Assembly (NCBI GenBank): GCA_026417275.1
Contig: JAOADO010000007.1
Coordinates: 1-45,238, forward strand
Source of the DNA: Verrucomicrobiia bacterium
Lineage (GTDB): Bacteria; Verrucomicrobiota; Verrucomicrobiae; Limisphaerales; JAKPVM01
DNA: 45,238 nt
Direction of reading: 5' to 3'
The notes beneath the pieces were generated by a model that ran no database searches, was not told the DNA's origin, and saw only the letters and a program-made list of their open reading frames with translations. The translations under genes and the position numbers were made by a program. Below, piece after piece: positions 1-8,483 of this stretch. The first letter of the stretch is position 1, and the number at the start of each line of letters is the position of its first letter.

Positions 1-415
1 ATCCTCCAAAACAAAATCGAAACAACACCCTATAAACACCACAACAAACACCTACCAGACACATTCACAGAAACCCCATAACCCAAACTTTGCACCCCTA
101 CTATTTCACCACCATAACCCAAGAATAAAACAAACCCCGGATTTAAAACATCATAGATTTATCCTCGCATACCCTCCTCAAACATAAAAAACTGATAAAC
201 AACACAAAAAACCTAAATACCATCAAATAAACCAGCCTCAGCTGATGATATCATCTATAGAAAAATCCCTTAGAATATTCAATGCCACAACAACTCTCCA
301 CATTGCGGAGTTTGACAAAATCCCATCTATTGAACCACATTCCCCAAAACACCCCTGTATCCCAACCCGCTCAATCCAATCCACTATCAATCAACTGCAA
401 AATCTGAAATTCATA
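1..415. other. Gene-free, extremely G-poor stretch downstream of prfA
   Basis: No convincing coding region is seen in these 415 bases. The short open frame at 245-451 on the + strand has no family signature and runs into the end of prfA, so it is not called. Composition is striking: in the first 120 bases I count about 47 C and 4 G on the + strand. That is the strongest strand asymmetry in the window and fits the leftward side of the skew switch at about 3.7-3.9 kb. prmC often follows prfA in bacteria, but I see no trace of it here. Confidence 0.6.
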
Positions 416-1495
416 TCACATAGAACGCAAACGCTCCTGAAGGTCGTTTAACATCAATGGCTCAATAATTGTATCAAGGTCACCATCCATGAACGCCCCG
501 AGATTATAAATCGTCAACTCAATCCTGTGGTCAGTAACACGATTCTGCGGAAAATTATAAGTCCGTATCCTCTCATTCCGTTCCCCCGTACCCACCTGCG
601 CCCGCCTCTGAGCCGCATACTTAGCATTTTCTTCAGCAACCTTGGCATTTAACAACCTTGTCCTGAGAACCTTCAGCGCCTTCGCCTTGTTCTTCTGCTG
701 GGAACGCTCATCCGCACATCGAACAATCATACCAGTCGGCTTATGAACAATCTGAACAGCACTATCCGTCGTGTTAACCCCTTGTCCACCAGGACCAGAC
801 GCCCGACAAACAGTAATTTCAAGATCCTCAGGTCTTATCTCTATATCCACCTCCTCAGCTTCAGGCAAAATTGCCACAGTTGCCGTACTCGTGTGTATCC
901 TCCCGGAAGCTTCAGTAACAGGCACGCGCTGAACACGATGAACACCGCTCTCAAACTTCAATCGCTTAAACACATCTGTCCCGTTAACACTAAATATAAC
1001 TTCCTTAAAACCACCTAAATCAGACGGACTTGAACTCAAAACCTCGGTCTTCCACCCGCGCTCCTCAGCATAACGGGTATACATTCTAAACAAATCAGCC
1101 GCAAACAATGCAGACTCCTGACCACCAGCGCCAGCGCGAATTTCCACTATCGCATTGCGCGCATCAGACGGCTCATCCGGCAAAATCCTCATCAAAACAC
1201 TATCATAGAGACCTTTGGACTCTTTTTCCAACCGCTCCACCTCCTCCCTCGCCATCTCCTTAAGCTCGGGATCAGTCTCGCCAGATTCAATTAACCTCTT
1301 ATTTTCCTCAAGCTCACACAGCGCCTTCTGATACCTTCCAGCAACCTCCACCAATTCCCTCAATCGATTATACTCCTTCGAAAGCTCAGACATTTTTTGC
1401 GGATTATTGAAAACCGCAGGGTCTGCAAGCGCGTTCTCCAGCTCCTTAAAACGCGCTGTCGCCTTCTCAATATATGGTATTAGATTAAATTCCAT
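416..1495 (-). CDS. prfA: Peptide chain release factor 1
   Basis: Class I release factor that recognises UAA/UAG stop codons and triggers peptidyl-tRNA hydrolysis in the ribosomal A site. The product is 359 residues, the usual RF1 length. The catalytic GGQ lies in the GPGGQGVNTTDSAV segment at about residue 236. The stop-codon recognition tripeptide is PVT (in RVPVTEASGRIHTS), the PxT type of RF1 rather than the SPF type of RF2. The conserved DERSQQKNKAKAL stretch follows the GGQ domain, and the N-terminal part is helical and charged. It lies downstream of rpmE on the same strand across a gap of about 210 bases, a common arrangement (rpmE-prfA). The start at 1495 gives a typical RF1 N-terminus. 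Confidence 0.97.
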   Translation of the reverse strand: MEFNLIPYIEKATARFKELENALADPAVFNNPQKMSELSKEYNRLRELVEVAGRYQKALCELEENKRLIESGETDPELKEMAREEVERLEKESKGLYDSVLMRILPDEPSDARNAIVEIRAGAGGQESALFAADLFRMYTRYAEERGWKTEVLSSSPSDLGGFKEVIFSVNGTDVFKRLKFESGVHRVQRVPVTEASGRIHTSTATVAILPEAEEVDIEIRPEDLEITVCRASGPGGQGVNTTDSAVQIVHKPTGMIVRCADERSQQKNKAKALKVLRTRLLNAKVAEENAKYAAQRRAQVGTGERNERIRTYNFPQNRVTDHRIELTIYNLGAFMDGDLDTIIEPLMLNDLQERLRSM

Positions 1496-1705
1496 TTAAA
1501 TTCAAATCCATATTGTGCGGACAATACCCACCGCTACCCAATCAACAGAACACCCATTCCAACAGTTCAAACAACAGGAATAATAAACACCTCATTAGCC
1601 AACATGTAAGGCTAAAAATCGGTTAATAAAAAAACACAAACAGAGTTTAACTGCAAAGCATCACTCCTCGCAGTCAAACCCTGAATCAAGCCAAACAGCA
1701 ATTCG

Positions 1706-1951
1706 CTACTTCTTCTTCTTCTTCTGAGTAGCAATAGCCGCCTGTGCCGCCTGTGTCTTGGCAAGTCTCTGCTGGAATTTATCTATACGCCCTGCGGTAT
1801 CCACCAGCTTTTGCTGTCCGGTATAAAACGGATGACACGCGTTGCAAATACCAACAATAATCGTCGGCTTTGTCGAACGCGTCTTTATTACGTTTCCGCA
1901 TGCGCACCTTATTTCCGCATCAACATACTTCGGATGTATGTTCTCTTTCAT
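1706..1951 (-). CDS. rpmE: 50S ribosomal protein L31 (zinc-binding type)
   Basis: Ribosomal protein bL31 of the large subunit, which bridges to the small subunit. The 81-residue product begins MKENIHPKY and carries four cysteines (C16, C18, C36, C39) in a CxC...CNAC arrangement. This makes it the zinc-binding 'C+' form rather than the zinc-independent YkgM/RpmE2 form. The central [21 protein letters not shown] block is diagnostic for the family. The C-terminus ends in an unusual run of lysines after an Ala/Gln-rich segment, a basic extension that probably contacts rRNA. It sits between recN and prfA on the same strand. Confidence 0.96.
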   Translation of the reverse strand: MKENIHPKYVDAEIRCACGNVIKTRSTKPTIIVGICNACHPFYTGQQKLVDTAGRIDKFQQRLAKTQAAQAAIATQKKKKK

Positions 1952-2002
1952 AAAAACACAAAAAGATAACCATTAAATTCAATTTGGCAAGTAAATTATT
2001 AA

Positions 2003-3682
2003 TCAATTGCGTTTTTTTAGCAACGCTTTTGCGTGTTGAACCGCCGTCTCAAAACGCCCACCAAGCATCCGCGCAAGCTCACTAACCCGCGCCTCCCCAT
2101 CCAACGACTCGACCAATGCAAATGTTCGCCCATTCACAACATCCTTCCTCACAAGATAATGCGCCGCCGCCGCCGCCGCAACAGAAGCAAGATGAGTAAT
2201 GCATAACACCTGCCTTTGCCTGCCAATCTGTCTCATCTTTTCACCAACAACCACAGCGGTCTCGCCCCCTATATTGGCATCAACCTCATCAAAAACAAGA
2301 ACCGGAATCCTATCATGTTCCGCAAGAACAGCCTTAATCGCAAGCATCACACGCGCAAGCTCACCAGAAGACGCTATCTGCCGAAGCGGACGAAGCACCT
2401 CCCCGGGATTGGGCGAAAACATAAATTCAACTTTATCAAAACCATAAACAGACGGAACATCCTTAAAATCAGCCTCCTTATATTCAAAACTTACCTTAAA
2501 TACGGATTGCCTAAAACCAAGTTCATTAAGATTCGCCACCACACTCTTCTCAAGCTCAGGAGCGCACTTCCGCCGCATCCTGGACAATTCGCGTCCAACA
2601 TTCAACAACTGACCCTTAACCTTCTCCTGCTCACTGCTCAACCTCTCCAGCTCCTCACTCCTCCCCCTCAGCTTGTTCAACTTCTCCTCAGACTCCTTCC
2701 CGAACGCAATAACATCCGAAAGCCGTGGACCATACTTCCGCTTAAGCGAATTAATCAAATCTAACCTTTGTTCAATCGAAGCCAACCTCGCTTCATCAAC
2801 CTCAATCCTATCCGCATACCTGCTAACCTTTGACGCAAACTCCTGCGTCTGCTCTATCAACACATGTTGCTCATTAATTAACTCTGAAACACTCGGGTCA
2901 TATTTCTGCATCTCATTCACCATCCGCCCCACAACACTTAAACGGTTGACCACACTATCTTCAGACTCAACAAGCGCCTCCTGCAAAGATGCGCAAAGTT
3001 GCGCCAGCACAGCAGAGTTCCTGGCTCGATTATACTCCTGTTCAAGCTCCTCATCCTCCCCCTCCTTTAATCGTGCGGCTGTTATTTCATTAACCTGATA
3101 TTGCAACATATCGAGTTGCCGCATAAATGTTTGCTCATCAATAACCAACGACTGAATTTCCTGATTTATTTTCCGATACTCTTCCACGAGCTCCGCATAT
3201 TTAACACGAATCTCATTCAGATTCCCGGACGAATCCAGAAGTTCAATCTGACAGCTTGAACTCAACAACGATTGATGATCATGCGGTCCATGAATATCTA
3301 CAAGCAAATCCCCAAGTGACTTAAGAACAGAAACCGTTACAGCAGAACCATTTACAAATTGACGCGTGGAACCCGTCCCGCTGAGAACCCTTTTTAATAT
3401 CAATATACTATCATTGTTTTTTTCAACCCCATAGGTCTCCAATAACTGATTAATCTCTTTTGATATCTTTTTGATATCGAATTCCGCCTCCACCACACAT
3501 GAGTCCACCCCACTCCTTATCATGCCTCGGTCGGCTCTTTCTCCAAGCAAAAACGAAAGGGCGCCAATTATTATTGATTTGCCGGCGCCTGTTTCTCCCG
3601 TGATTGCGTTGAATCCAGGAGAAAACTCGAGCGTCGCATCCTCCACAATTGCAAGGTTTTTTATCCGCAATGATAGTAACAT
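2003..3682 (-). CDS. recN: DNA repair protein RecN
   Basis: SMC-like ATPase involved in double-strand break repair with the RecA pathway. The 559-residue product has a Walker A motif GETGAGKS at residues 29-36, a long central coiled coil, a signature region SSGELARVMLAIKAVLA, and a Walker B/D-loop block VLVFDEVDANIGG followed by CITHLASV. This is the full-length RecN layout (family usual length about 550). One oddity is a run of six alanines just after THLASV, encoded by a GCC/GCG tract, where relatives usually have a mixed Ala/Gln/Asp segment. The gene is the last one on the left side of the strand-composition switch, and the segment upstream of its start is the skew minimum. Confidence 0.96.
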   Translation of the reverse strand: MLLSLRIKNLAIVEDATLEFSPGFNAITGETGAGKSIIIGALSFLLGERADRGMIRSGVDSCVVEAEFDIKKISKEINQLLETYGVEKNNDSILILKRVLSGTGSTRQFVNGSAVTVSVLKSLGDLLVDIHGPHDHQSLLSSSCQIELLDSSGNLNEIRVKYAELVEEYRKINQEIQSLVIDEQTFMRQLDMLQYQVNEITAARLKEGEDEELEQEYNRARNSAVLAQLCASLQEALVESEDSVVNRLSVVGRMVNEMQKYDPSVSELINEQHVLIEQTQEFASKVSRYADRIEVDEARLASIEQRLDLINSLKRKYGPRLSDVIAFGKESEEKLNKLRGRSEELERLSSEQEKVKGQLLNVGRELSRMRRKCAPELEKSVVANLNELGFRQSVFKVSFEYKEADFKDVPSVYGFDKVEFMFSPNPGEVLRPLRQIASSGELARVMLAIKAVLAEHDRIPVLVFDEVDANIGGETAVVVGEKMRQIGRQRQVLCITHLASVAAAAAAHYLVRKDVVNGRTFALVESLDGEARVSELARMLGGRFETAVQHAKALLKKRN

Positions 3683-3874
3683 TTTAAAACCTCATCGGGA
3701 CTGTCCCAACAACAGGATTACAGCCAGAACACACATTCAAAACACGCTAATTAATTGATTGTCAAACAATTAAACTGAGTACAGTCTTTGCAAACGACTG
3801 TATTTCTTACTCTAAAACCGTTTTTTAGCATGTATTGTGCTACTATGAAAATCAAGTCTTGCTGATTAATTTAT
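3683..3874. other. Candidate replication origin region (strand-skew switch point)
   Basis: This intergenic segment between recN and metG is where the + strand changes from C/A-rich (left) to G/T-rich (right). Both flanking genes lie on the minus strand, so coding direction alone does not explain the flip. The segment is AT-rich and contains two adjacent dyads. One is TTAATTG (3751-3757) with CAATTAA (3767-3773). The other is TACAGTCTTTG/CAAACGACTGTA (3780-3802), complementary apart from one extra base. A smaller CTAAAA/TTTTAG pair is at 3812-3828 and a GGGACTGTCCC palindrome lies close to 3697-3707. I do not see a consensus DnaA box inside it, and dnaA is not in the window. Confidence 0.45.
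3780..3802. repeat. Inverted repeat in the recN-metG intergenic region
   Basis: The left arm TACAGTCTTTG and right arm CAAACGACTGTA are complementary except for one extra C in the right arm. The dyad is nearly symmetrical and centred on TTTGCAAA. It could be a protein-binding site or part of an origin. There is no T-tract to make it a classical terminator. Confidence 0.6.
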
Positions 3875-5437
3875 TTACTTCCCCTCTTTTTTGGGGAAAA
3901 GAGGGAACTGTTCGCCGACGGTGTGTCCTGGTTCCATTCCGCCCCAGAGTGCCATTTCGAGTCGTTCTGGTTTTCCTTCTAAATTGAGTTGCCTGTATAT
4001 GGCAGAGGCTGTATCGGGCAAAAATGGATATAGCAACACAGCGAGTATGCGCGCTTCTTCCACAAGCGTATATAAAATCTGGTCCAATCTCGATGCTTGA
4101 GACGGGTCTTTTGCAATCTTAAACGGAGCCGTATGGTCAATGTATTGATTTGCTTTTGTTATTATGTCCCAGATAGAAATGAGGGCATCTTGAAGTTTAT
4201 GCTGGAGCAAGGATTGTTTGATTTTCTCCACATTATGCATTGTTTCTTGTTCGAGGTCGTTCGCGCGGGATGGTACAATTCCCTTTCGATATCGTTTAAG
4301 CATTGATAATGAACGATTTATAAGGTTGCCAAGTCCGTTTGCAAGTTCGGCATTATAGCGCGCAGAGAAACCTGTGTCTGTCCAGTTTCCATCCGGTCCA
4401 ATGTCCAGTTCGCGCACTACGTAGTATCTAAAAGCGTCTGTTCCCCATTCATCAATAACTGCGATGGGGTTAACTACATTTCCGGTGCTCTTGCTCATTT
4501 TTTGATAATCTTTCTGCCACCAGCCGTGGACAAGGATTTGTTCTGGCAGAGGTAATCCCATTGCCTTTAACATTATAGGCCAGTAAACGGCGTGGAATTT
4601 AATTATATCTTTACCGATAACGTGAGCATCTGCTGGCCAGAGTTCAATTTCTTCTGTTGTTCCACAATTACTGGCAAGTCCAGCGGCTTTGAGGATAGTG
4701 GCATCCCCGTGCGAAGCCGGACATGTGATGTAGTTTGAGAGTGCGTCAAACCAGACGTAGGTGACAAAGTTTTTATCGAATGGTAGTGGAATTCCCCAGT
4801 TTAAACGGTTAACTGGACGGCTGATGCAGAGGTCTTCAAGTGTGTTGTTTTTTAGAAAGCCGAGCACCTCGTTTCTTCGATAATCGGGATAGATAAAATT
4901 CGGGTGCGTTTCGATGTATTCAATGAGCCAGCGCTGGTGCGGACTAAGTTTGAAGTAATAATTATCCTCTTGAAGTTCAATGACTTCTCCATACGATGGG
5001 TCGAATGTGCCATCAGGGCGACGGTCTTTTTCTGTTAAAAATGTTTCTTCTTTTGTTGAATAAAAACCTTTATATGCGGCTTTGTAAAAGTGTCCTTCGT
5101 TGTAAAGTTTTGAGAGGAAAGCGGACACAATTTTTTTGTGGCGTTCGTCGGTTGTGCGAATAAAGTCGTCGTTTGAAAGATTCAATTTTTTTGCAAAGTT
5201 TTTCCAAATTACCGCAAGGTCATCGCAGTAATCTTTGGGGGATTTGTTTTCCGCCGTTGCCGCCTGTTGAACTTTTTGACCATGCTCATCTGTGCCTGTT
5301 AAGTAGAAGACTTCGAACCCAAGACTTCGCCGCGCCCGCGCGATTACATCTGTTATTACTTTTTCGTACGCGTGGCCAAGGTGGGGCTCTCCGTTGACAT
5401 AATCAATAGCCGTTGTTATGTAAAACCTTTTACTCAT
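3875..5437 (-). CDS. metG: Methionyl-tRNA synthetase
   Basis: Class I aminoacyl-tRNA synthetase charging tRNA-Met. The 520-residue product has the HIGH-type motif HLGH at residues 19-22 and KMSKS (in YQKMSKSTGNVV) at about residue 312. The tRNA-binding helical domain (about 350-500) is complete. It lacks the C-terminal EMAP/Trbp111-like dimerisation domain found in longer versions, so it is the short form. The usual zinc-knuckle cysteines of the connective peptide are absent: that segment reads GFYSTKEETFLTEKDR. It is therefore likely the zinc-free subtype. It is the first gene to the right of the strand-composition switch, and no clear Shine-Dalgarno precedes its ATG. Confidence 0.96.
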   Translation of the reverse strand: MSKRFYITTAIDYVNGEPHLGHAYEKVITDVIARARRSLGFEVFYLTGTDEHGQKVQQAATAENKSPKDYCDDLAVIWKNFAKKLNLSNDDFIRTTDERHKKIVSAFLSKLYNEGHFYKAAYKGFYSTKEETFLTEKDRRPDGTFDPSYGEVIELQEDNYYFKLSPHQRWLIEYIETHPNFIYPDYRRNEVLGFLKNNTLEDLCISRPVNRLNWGIPLPFDKNFVTYVWFDALSNYITCPASHGDATILKAAGLASNCGTTEEIELWPADAHVIGKDIIKFHAVYWPIMLKAMGLPLPEQILVHGWWQKDYQKMSKSTGNVVNPIAVIDEWGTDAFRYYVVRELDIGPDGNWTDTGFSARYNAELANGLGNLINRSLSMLKRYRKGIVPSRANDLEQETMHNVEKIKQSLLQHKLQDALISIWDIITKANQYIDHTAPFKIAKDPSQASRLDQILYTLVEEARILAVLLYPFLPDTASAIYRQLNLEGKPERLEMALWGGMEPGHTVGEQFPLFPKKEGK

Positions 5438-5617
5438 GCGCTATAAGTTTGCAATATTCCGCCGCAGGTTGCAATACTCCAATTGTTCCGAATCAACCGG
5501 GAATTGGATTATGCAGACCTTGAATTTGCTAATATGAGTAGATTTATCTGTATAGTTAGATAGATGAATTAACGTGTTTTTTTATTTGTGGTTCTGTAAT
5601 TCTAAGATGCTTTTTTT

Positions 5618-6307
5618 CTAAATTACCAGATATATTGTCAGTTTTTTTGGGCCGTGGGCGCCAAGGACGAGGATTCGCTCAATATCGCCTGTTCTGCTGG
5701 GTCCTGTGATGATGGAGGCCATGCTTGGGAGGTCGCCACCGTATTTTTTCTTTAAGAATGCGAACGCTTCGGGGAGGGATGGGATTAGTTGGTCTTTAAA
5801 TGCAATCACGATGTGATGCGGTGGAAGGACGCTGATTGCCCTGCCTTTGTTTGTTCGGCTGGTGACGATGACGCTGCCGGTCTGGGCAACAAGGGCGTCG
5901 CAGAGTGTTATTGAGGCGTCGCATTTTTCGAGTTCATGGACGTCGTATTTTTTATCTGTGTAGATGGCTGGAAGTCCAAGTCGGTCTGAGATTGTCTTTA
6001 AATCGCCATTTCCATGCGTGGCAATTTTTTTCCAGCCTTCGGTCTCCGCAATTGTTTTCAAATTTTCAATGATTTCGTCCAGCGATTTAACAGGGTAAAA
6101 ATCGGCTTTCAGTTCATCGGCGTTTTTTTTAAAAAGCGCAATGTTTTCTTCAAAAGTTGAACCGGTTTTGGGGAGGACGGCGTTTATTCGGTCGGCGAGT
6201 GGCTTGTCCGAGTCAGTGATTTTCTTTCGCAGTTCAGCAGTTTCGGCCTTTGTCGGCGTTTTCAAAGCCTGCTGGATGAGGGTTAAAATTGTGGTTTTGT
6301 CGTTCAT
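5618..6307 (-). CDS. lutC: LutC/YkgG-type LUD-domain protein of lactate oxidation
   Basis: Third component of the LutABC iron-sulfur complex that oxidises L-lactate to pyruvate. It belongs to the LUD (DUF162) family, with the family block VAQTGSVIVTSRTNKGRAISVLPPHHIVI and a C-terminal GPSRTGDIERILVLGAHGP. I prefer the ATG at 6307 (229 residues, starting MNDKTT): it overlaps the lutB stop as ATGA and has a GGTGGAG about 9 bases upstream. An in-frame ATG at 6325 would add six residues. The tight overlap implies translational coupling with lutB. It ends the operon, and no strong terminator is evident before metG. Confidence 0.88.
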   Translation of the reverse strand: MNDKTTILTLIQQALKTPTKAETAELRKKITDSDKPLADRINAVLPKTGSTFEENIALFKKNADELKADFYPVKSLDEIIENLKTIAETEGWKKIATHGNGDLKTISDRLGLPAIYTDKKYDVHELEKCDASITLCDALVAQTGSVIVTSRTNKGRAISVLPPHHIVIAFKDQLIPSLPEAFAFLKKKYGGDLPSMASIITGPSRTGDIERILVLGAHGPKKLTIYLVI

Positions 6308-7698
6308 TTTTGTGTTCTCCACCATTCTTTGAAAGTTTGTTTTGCTATTGGGGGCAGGTCTCTTTTGTTTGTCCAGGCGTATGCTGGGTCAAGTTTTGTG
6401 CCTTTTACGAGCGGGTGCAGTTTTTGTCCAATTCTGCCAAGTTTGGTAATTATTGACCACAGGGTGGGACAGTTTGCGATTTTTGCAAGCGCTTTGAATC
6501 CAATTTTTTGCCACCACACAGGCGTTTTATTTGCCGCAATTTTGCGGTTTTTGAGCAGGTGGTGGTGGAGGTTGATTTTTACCGGACAAATTTCAGAGCA
6601 TGCGCCGCAAAGGCTGGATGCGTATGAGAGGTGTTGCCAGTCTTTGATTCCCCGCATTGGTGGTGTGATGACGGCGCCAATTGGTCCGCAATAAGTGGTT
6701 CCGTAGGCGTGTCCACCAATTGTTCTGTAAATTGGACAAACGTTAAGACAGGCGCCGCAACGGATGCAGCGGAGGGCGTCGCGTTCGACCGGGTCAGCCA
6801 GTAGTTCAGTTCTGCCGTTGTCCAGCAGAACGACGTGGTATTCTTCTGGTCCATCTGCTTCATCGGATTTTCTTGGGCCAGAATAGAGTGTGTTGTATCC
6901 GCTGATTGTCTGGGCGGCGCCGGCTGTGGCGAGCATGGGCAGGAAGAGGGCAAGGTCTTCGAGTCTGGGGATTATTTTTTCAATCCCGATGAGTGTTATC
7001 ATTACACGCGGCAGAGCCGCTGTGAGTCTTGCGTTTCCTTCGTTTTCTGTGATTGAAATTGCGCCGAGTTCGGCAACGGCAAAGTTGCCGCCTGTGATTC
7101 CGATGTCTGCACGCACATATTTGTCCCGCAATACTTTGCGCGCAATCATTGTGAGTTCTTCCGCTTTGTCTGTTGGTTGGCTTTGTAGTTTTTCGGCAAA
7201 CAGGTCGCTTATTTCGTAGCGGGTCAGGTGCATTGCGGGAAAAACGATATGATACGGCGGCTCTTTACGCAATTGAACAATGAACTCGCCAAGGTCGGTC
7301 TCAATCACTTCAAAGCCCTGTTTTTCCAGCGCGTCGTTAAGATGGATTTCTTCGGCGGTCATCGCCTTGGATTTTACTATTAGTTTTGCGTTTTTTTCTT
7401 TTGCGATGCCGGCAATTATGTTTCTTGCCTCCTCTGCGGTTGCCGCCCAGTGGACTTTTGCGCCGTTTTTCTGGAGGTTTTTCGCCAGAAGTTCAATGTT
7501 TTGAGCCAGATTTTCCAGTGCCTCCCATTTCAAACTGGCGGCAAGATTGCGTCCTTCCTGCCAGTTCTGAAATTGGGCGACTTTTTCGTCCCGCTTCATC
7601 TCGAATTTGCCGAGTGCGTTCAACACGAGGCGTCTTCGGTTTTCATCCGCCACCGAGGCAGTTGCTTGCTTTTTAAAATTCAACGCTATTGGGTTCAT
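6304..7698 (-). CDS. lutB: LutB/YkgF-type iron-sulfur LUD-domain protein
   Basis: Central subunit of the LutABC lactate-oxidation complex. The 464-residue protein has an N-terminal LUD domain (about residues 60-290, including ADIGITGGNFAVAELGAISITENEGNARL). A ferredoxin-like part follows, with two [4Fe-4S] motifs: CIRCGACLNVCP, then CGACSEICPVK about 50 residues later. An extra conserved cysteine is in YCGPIGA. The ATG overlaps the lutA stop by four bases (ATGA at 7695-7698), and the stop overlaps the lutC start in the same way, so the three genes form one coupled operon. Length and architecture are as in characterised Bacillus LutB. Confidence 0.93.
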   Translation of the reverse strand: MNPIALNFKKQATASVADENRRRLVLNALGKFEMKRDEKVAQFQNWQEGRNLAASLKWEALENLAQNIELLAKNLQKNGAKVHWAATAEEARNIIAGIAKEKNAKLIVKSKAMTAEEIHLNDALEKQGFEVIETDLGEFIVQLRKEPPYHIVFPAMHLTRYEISDLFAEKLQSQPTDKAEELTMIARKVLRDKYVRADIGITGGNFAVAELGAISITENEGNARLTAALPRVMITLIGIEKIIPRLEDLALFLPMLATAGAAQTISGYNTLYSGPRKSDEADGPEEYHVVLLDNGRTELLADPVERDALRCIRCGACLNVCPIYRTIGGHAYGTTYCGPIGAVITPPMRGIKDWQHLSYASSLCGACSEICPVKINLHHHLLKNRKIAANKTPVWWQKIGFKALAKIANCPTLWSIITKLGRIGQKLHPLVKGTKLDPAYAWTNKRDLPPIAKQTFKEWWRTQK

Positions 7699-8411
7699 TG
7701 TTGAGTAAGGATTTCGGCAATGTGAATGGTTTTGATGTTTTTATTTTGTCGAGTAATAAGTCCCTGCAGGTGCATGAGGCAACTCGAATCGCACGAAGCA
7801 ATATATTCGGCGCCGGTCTCTAAAGCCGAGGCGCATTTTGTTTCGCCCATTGCCGTGGAAATCATGGGGAACTTGGCGGAAAAAGTTCCACCAAATCCGC
7901 AACATTTTTCTGCCGCGGTCATTTCTATAAGTTCAAGACCTCTGACTTTTGAGAGAAGGGCTCGGGGCGGAAGTTTGTTGTTAAGTTCGCGTAGTCCGTG
8001 GCATCCGTCGTGGAAAGTGACTTTATGTGGGAACCGTGCGCCGAGGTCTGTTACGCCAAGTCTGTTGACAAGAAATGAAGTAAATTCGTAGCACCGCGAG
8101 GAGACAGATTTTGCGAGTTCCTGGTATTTGGTGTCTTCGAAAAGTTCCGGGTAAAACACTTTCATCATTGCCCCGCACGAGCCTGAGGGAATCACAACTA
8201 CTTCTGCGTTGCGAAGTTGTTCTAGAACCTTTACGGCGGTGTCTTTGCTTTCTTCCCAGTAGCCGGTGTTGAAGGCGGGTTGTCCGCAACATGCGGGCGC
8301 CTCGGGACATTCAACCTGATGTCCCAGTTTTTCAAAAATCCGAACAATGCTTATGCCCACCTGCGGGTAAAAAAGGTCTATGTAACATGGTATGAAAAGC
8401 GTGATTTTCAT
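7695..8411 (-). CDS. lutA: LutA/YkgE-type Fe-S oxidoreductase with CCG domains
   Basis: First component of the LutABC complex. The 238-residue protein has two cysteine-rich CCG repeats, the same module as in GlpC and HdrB: CCGQPAFNTG at residues 41-50 and CCGFGGTF at 170-177. Each has partner cysteines upstream (CY at 9-10; HDGCHGL around 134-140). Such repeats bind unusual iron-sulfur clusters. It is the first gene of the coupled lutABC unit. The next gene upstream on the same strand is an iron-containing alcohol dehydrogenase only 72 bases away, which may be co-transcribed and could feed lactate into this complex via lactaldehyde. Confidence 0.92.
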   Translation of the reverse strand: MKITLFIPCYIDLFYPQVGISIVRIFEKLGHQVECPEAPACCGQPAFNTGYWEESKDTAVKVLEQLRNAEVVVIPSGSCGAMMKVFYPELFEDTKYQELAKSVSSRCYEFTSFLVNRLGVTDLGARFPHKVTFHDGCHGLRELNNKLPPRALLSKVRGLELIEMTAAEKCCGFGGTFSAKFPMISTAMGETKCASALETGAEYIASCDSSCLMHLQGLITRQNKNIKTIHIAEILTQQ

Positions 8412-8483
8412 TGTAAACCTCTGGGAATGTTATCAACCATGGTGTGTTTTGTAAATATAAATCAGGGCGGTGGAGGCAATGGA

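Noticed and set aside
2216..2764. Long + strand open frame opposite recN
   Set aside because: It lies entirely within recN on the other strand, has low-complexity composition and no domain.
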